Positions 12,609 through 14,049 of a stretch of 14,049 nucleotides of DNA are shown piece by piece. The notes beneath the pieces are model-generated. The model was given only the letters and a program-made list of their open reading frames with translations. It was not told where the DNA came from and searched no databases. Positions within the stretch are counted from its first letter, which is position 1. Every line of letters begins with the position of its first letter. Origin of the DNA: UMGS172 sp045651745 (GTDB taxonomy: Bacteria; Bacillota; Clostridia; Oscillospirales; Acutalibacteraceae); contig JAZRSW010000070.1 in assembly GCA_045651745.1 (NCBI GenBank), forward strand, positions 1-14,049. The letters run 5' to 3'. The translations under genes were made by a program, and so were the position numbers.

Positions 12609-13358
12609 ATGGCAGTAGTATCAATGAAACAGCTGCTTGAGGCCGGTGTTCATTTCGGACATCAGACTCGTCGCTGGAACCCGAAAATGGCTGAGTACAT
12701 TTTCACCGAGCGTAACGGTATCTACATTATCGACTTGCAGAAGACCGTTAAGAAGCTCAACGAGGCTTATCTTTTTGCTCGCGACATCGCAGCAGAGGGT
12801 AAGGACATTCTTTTCGTAGGCACTAAAAAGCAGGCTCAGGATGCCGTTAAAGAAGAGGCAATCAACTGCGGTATGCCTTACGTAAACGCACGTTGGTTGG
12901 GCGGTATGCTCACTAACTTCCGTACCATCCGCACCAGAATTGCCCGTTTGGAGCAACTCCGCAAGATGCAGGAGGACGGCACTTTTGATTTGCTTCCCAA
13001 AAAGGAAGTTATCGGTCTTGAGCTTGAGATTGAAAAGCTTGAGAAGTTCTTAGGCGGTATCAAGGATATGCAGAAGGCACCCGGTGCTTTGTTTATCGTT
13101 GACCCCAGAAAAGAAAGAATCGCAGTTCAGGAAGCTAAGAAGTTGGGTATTCCCATCATTGCTATTGTTGACACTAACTGTGACCCTGATGAAGTTGACG
13201 CAGTTATCCCCGGTAACGACGATGCTATCCGCGCAGTAAAGCTTATTGCTTCTACTATCGCAGCAGCAGTTATCGAGGCAAGACAGGGCGAGGCTGCAGC
13301 ACCTGTTGCTGAAGAAGCAGAGGTTGAGGCTGAAGCTGAGGCTACTGACGCTGAATAA
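12609..13358 (+). CDS. rpsB: 30S ribosomal protein S2
   Basis: Small-subunit ribosomal protein needed for S1-dependent and general initiation, bound at the head-body junction of the 30S subunit. 249 residues. Signature segments are LLEAGVHFGHQTRRWNPKM (residues 9-27), IYIIDLQKT, ARWLGGMLTNFRTI and FIVDPRKERIAVQEAKKLGIP, followed by VDTNCDPDEVDAVIPGNDDA. The coiled-coil insertion (about residues 105-155) is present. The tail from about residue 225 is rich in Ala and Glu, a variable acidic extension common in this family. Start is set by AAGGAGG 7 nt before the ATG. It is followed by tsf in the standard rpsB-tsf order, with an intergenic hairpin. Expression is probably controlled by the structured leader. 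Confidence 0.98.
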   Translation: MAVVSMKQLLEAGVHFGHQTRRWNPKMAEYIFTERNGIYIIDLQKTVKKLNEAYLFARDIAAEGKDILFVGTKKQAQDAVKEEAINCGMPYVNARWLGGMLTNFRTIRTRIARLEQLRKMQEDGTFDLLPKKEVIGLELEIEKLEKFLGGIKDMQKAPGALFIVDPRKERIAVQEAKKLGIPIIAIVDTNCDPDEVDAVIPGNDDAIRAVKLIASTIAAAVIEARQGEAAAPVAEEAEVEAEAEATDAE

Positions 13359-13370
13359 TTGGAATTAAAC

Positions 13371-13405
13371 GCCGGTGAGAGCCTGAGTCTTTTACCGGCA
13401 TTTTT
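13371..13405 (+). terminator. Hairpin with T-run between rpsB and tsf (partial terminator)
   Basis: GCCGGT (13371-13376) pairs with ACCGGC (13394-13399), extended inward by A-T and G-T pairs to about 11 bp, followed by ATTTTT. It probably lowers tsf relative to rpsB rather than ending the transcript, since tsf shows no promoter of its own. Confidence 0.75.
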
Positions 13406-13432
13406 AAAATAATATATTTGGAGGAATTTAAA

Positions 13433-14049
13433 ATGGCATTTACAGCTAAAGACGTACAGGCTCTTCGCGAGAAGACCGGTTGCGGTATGATGGATTGTAA
13501 AAAGGCTTTGGTCGAGTGCGACGGCAATATGGATGCTGCTGTTGACTATTTAAGAGAAAAGGGCTTGGCTTCACAGGCTAAAAAGGCTAGCCGTATCGCT
13601 GCTGAAGGTACTGTTGCAGTTGCTACTGCTAACGGCGCAAGTGCAGTTGTTGAAGTTAACTCCGAGACTGACTTCGTTGCATCTAACGATGAGTTTAAGG
13701 CTTTTGCAGCTAAGGTTGCAGAGGTTTGTGCTAAAACTAACCCCGCAGATGTTGACGCTCTTCTTGCTGCTAAAGATGATGAGACCGGCAAGACTGTTGA
13801 CGAATTAAAGCAGGATATCTTCTTGAAATTCCGCGAGAATATGCAGATTCGCCGTTTCGAGCGTTATGAAGGCACTGTTGCTACCTATGTTCATATGGGT
13901 GGTAAAATCGGTGTTATGGTTAAGTTCGATACCGACCTTGCAGGCAATGCTGATTTTGCAATAATGGGTAAGAATGTTGCTATGCAGGTTGCCGCTATGA
14001 GCCCCTCTTATCTTGACGAAGCTTCTGTTCCGGCAGAGGTTTTGGAGAA
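13433..14049 (+). CDS. tsf: Translation elongation factor Ts, 3'-truncated by window end
   Basis: Guanine nucleotide exchange factor that releases GDP from EF-Tu. The frame is open to the last base, giving about 205 residues of a usual 215 (short form) to 300 or more (long form). The N-terminal UBA-like domain shows VQALREKTGCGMMDCKKAL and AVDYLREKGL. The core contains VVEVNSETDFVASNDEF, with the conserved TDFV that contacts the EF-Tu nucleotide site, and later YVHMGGKIGVMV. ATG at 13433 follows GGAGG (13420-13424) by 8 nt. Second gene of the rpsB-tsf operon. Confidence 0.97.
   Translation, partial: MAFTAKDVQALREKTGCGMMDCKKALVECDGNMDAAVDYLREKGLASQAKKASRIAAEGTVAVATANGASAVVEVNSETDFVASNDEFKAFAAKVAEVCAKTNPADVDALLAAKDDETGKTVDELKQDIFLKFRENMQIRRFERYEGTVATYVHMGGKIGVMVKFDTDLAGNADFAIMGKNVAMQVAAMSPSYLDEASVPAEVLE

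Overview
The window looks like chromosomal core DNA from an anaerobic member of the Firmicutes, most likely class Clostridia near the Ruminococcaceae/Oscillospiraceae. This rests on several things seen together: strong AGGAGG ribosome binding sites, TTGACA/TATAAT promoters, a tryptophan T-box leader, THF and ZTP riboswitches, pyruvate formate-lyase with its activase, and the order comEC-holA. All genes are on the + strand. There is no sign of phage, transposon, CRISPR or recent transfer. The organism assignment is inference.

Layout. (1) 2-1090: the 3' part of rarA, which begins outside the window. (2) 1117-2628: a promoter, a THF riboswitch with a hairpin that buries the ribosome binding site, then folT (folate ECF transporter S component) and a ydcF-like membrane protein. 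(3) 2636-4262: a consensus promoter, a Trp-specific T-box (specifier UGG, T-box bulge UGGC) with its terminator, then a stand-alone trpB. (4) 4321-7517: a promoter carrying a perfect NrdR-type palindrome and a weaker second copy 32 bp upstream, a ZTP riboswitch with terminator, then pflB-pflA. (5) 7559-12365: comEC, holA, a ribonuclease M5-like gene and a WYL-domain regulator, joined by 4-14 nt overlaps and closed by a strong terminator at 12380-12408. (6) 12416-14049: phased A-tracts, an extended -10 promoter, a structured leader, rpsB, an inter-gene hairpin, and the start of tsf, which runs off the end.

How the genes work together. Two of the RNA-controlled units concern one-carbon metabolism: folT imports folate under THF control, and pflBA supplies formate under ZTP control, ZTP being the alarm signal for too little 10-formyl-THF in purine synthesis. 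The most interesting observation is the NrdR-like operator pair over the pfl promoter. NrdR normally controls ribonucleotide reductases, and class III (anaerobic) ribonucleotide reductase consumes formate. Joint control of formate production by a nucleotide-sensing repressor and a purine-stress riboswitch would be coherent, and I do not know of a description of it. The rest is ordinary housekeeping, although the rpsB leader, the histidine-free C-terminal domain of ComEC and the WYL regulator overlapping the DNA-metabolism genes deserve a look.
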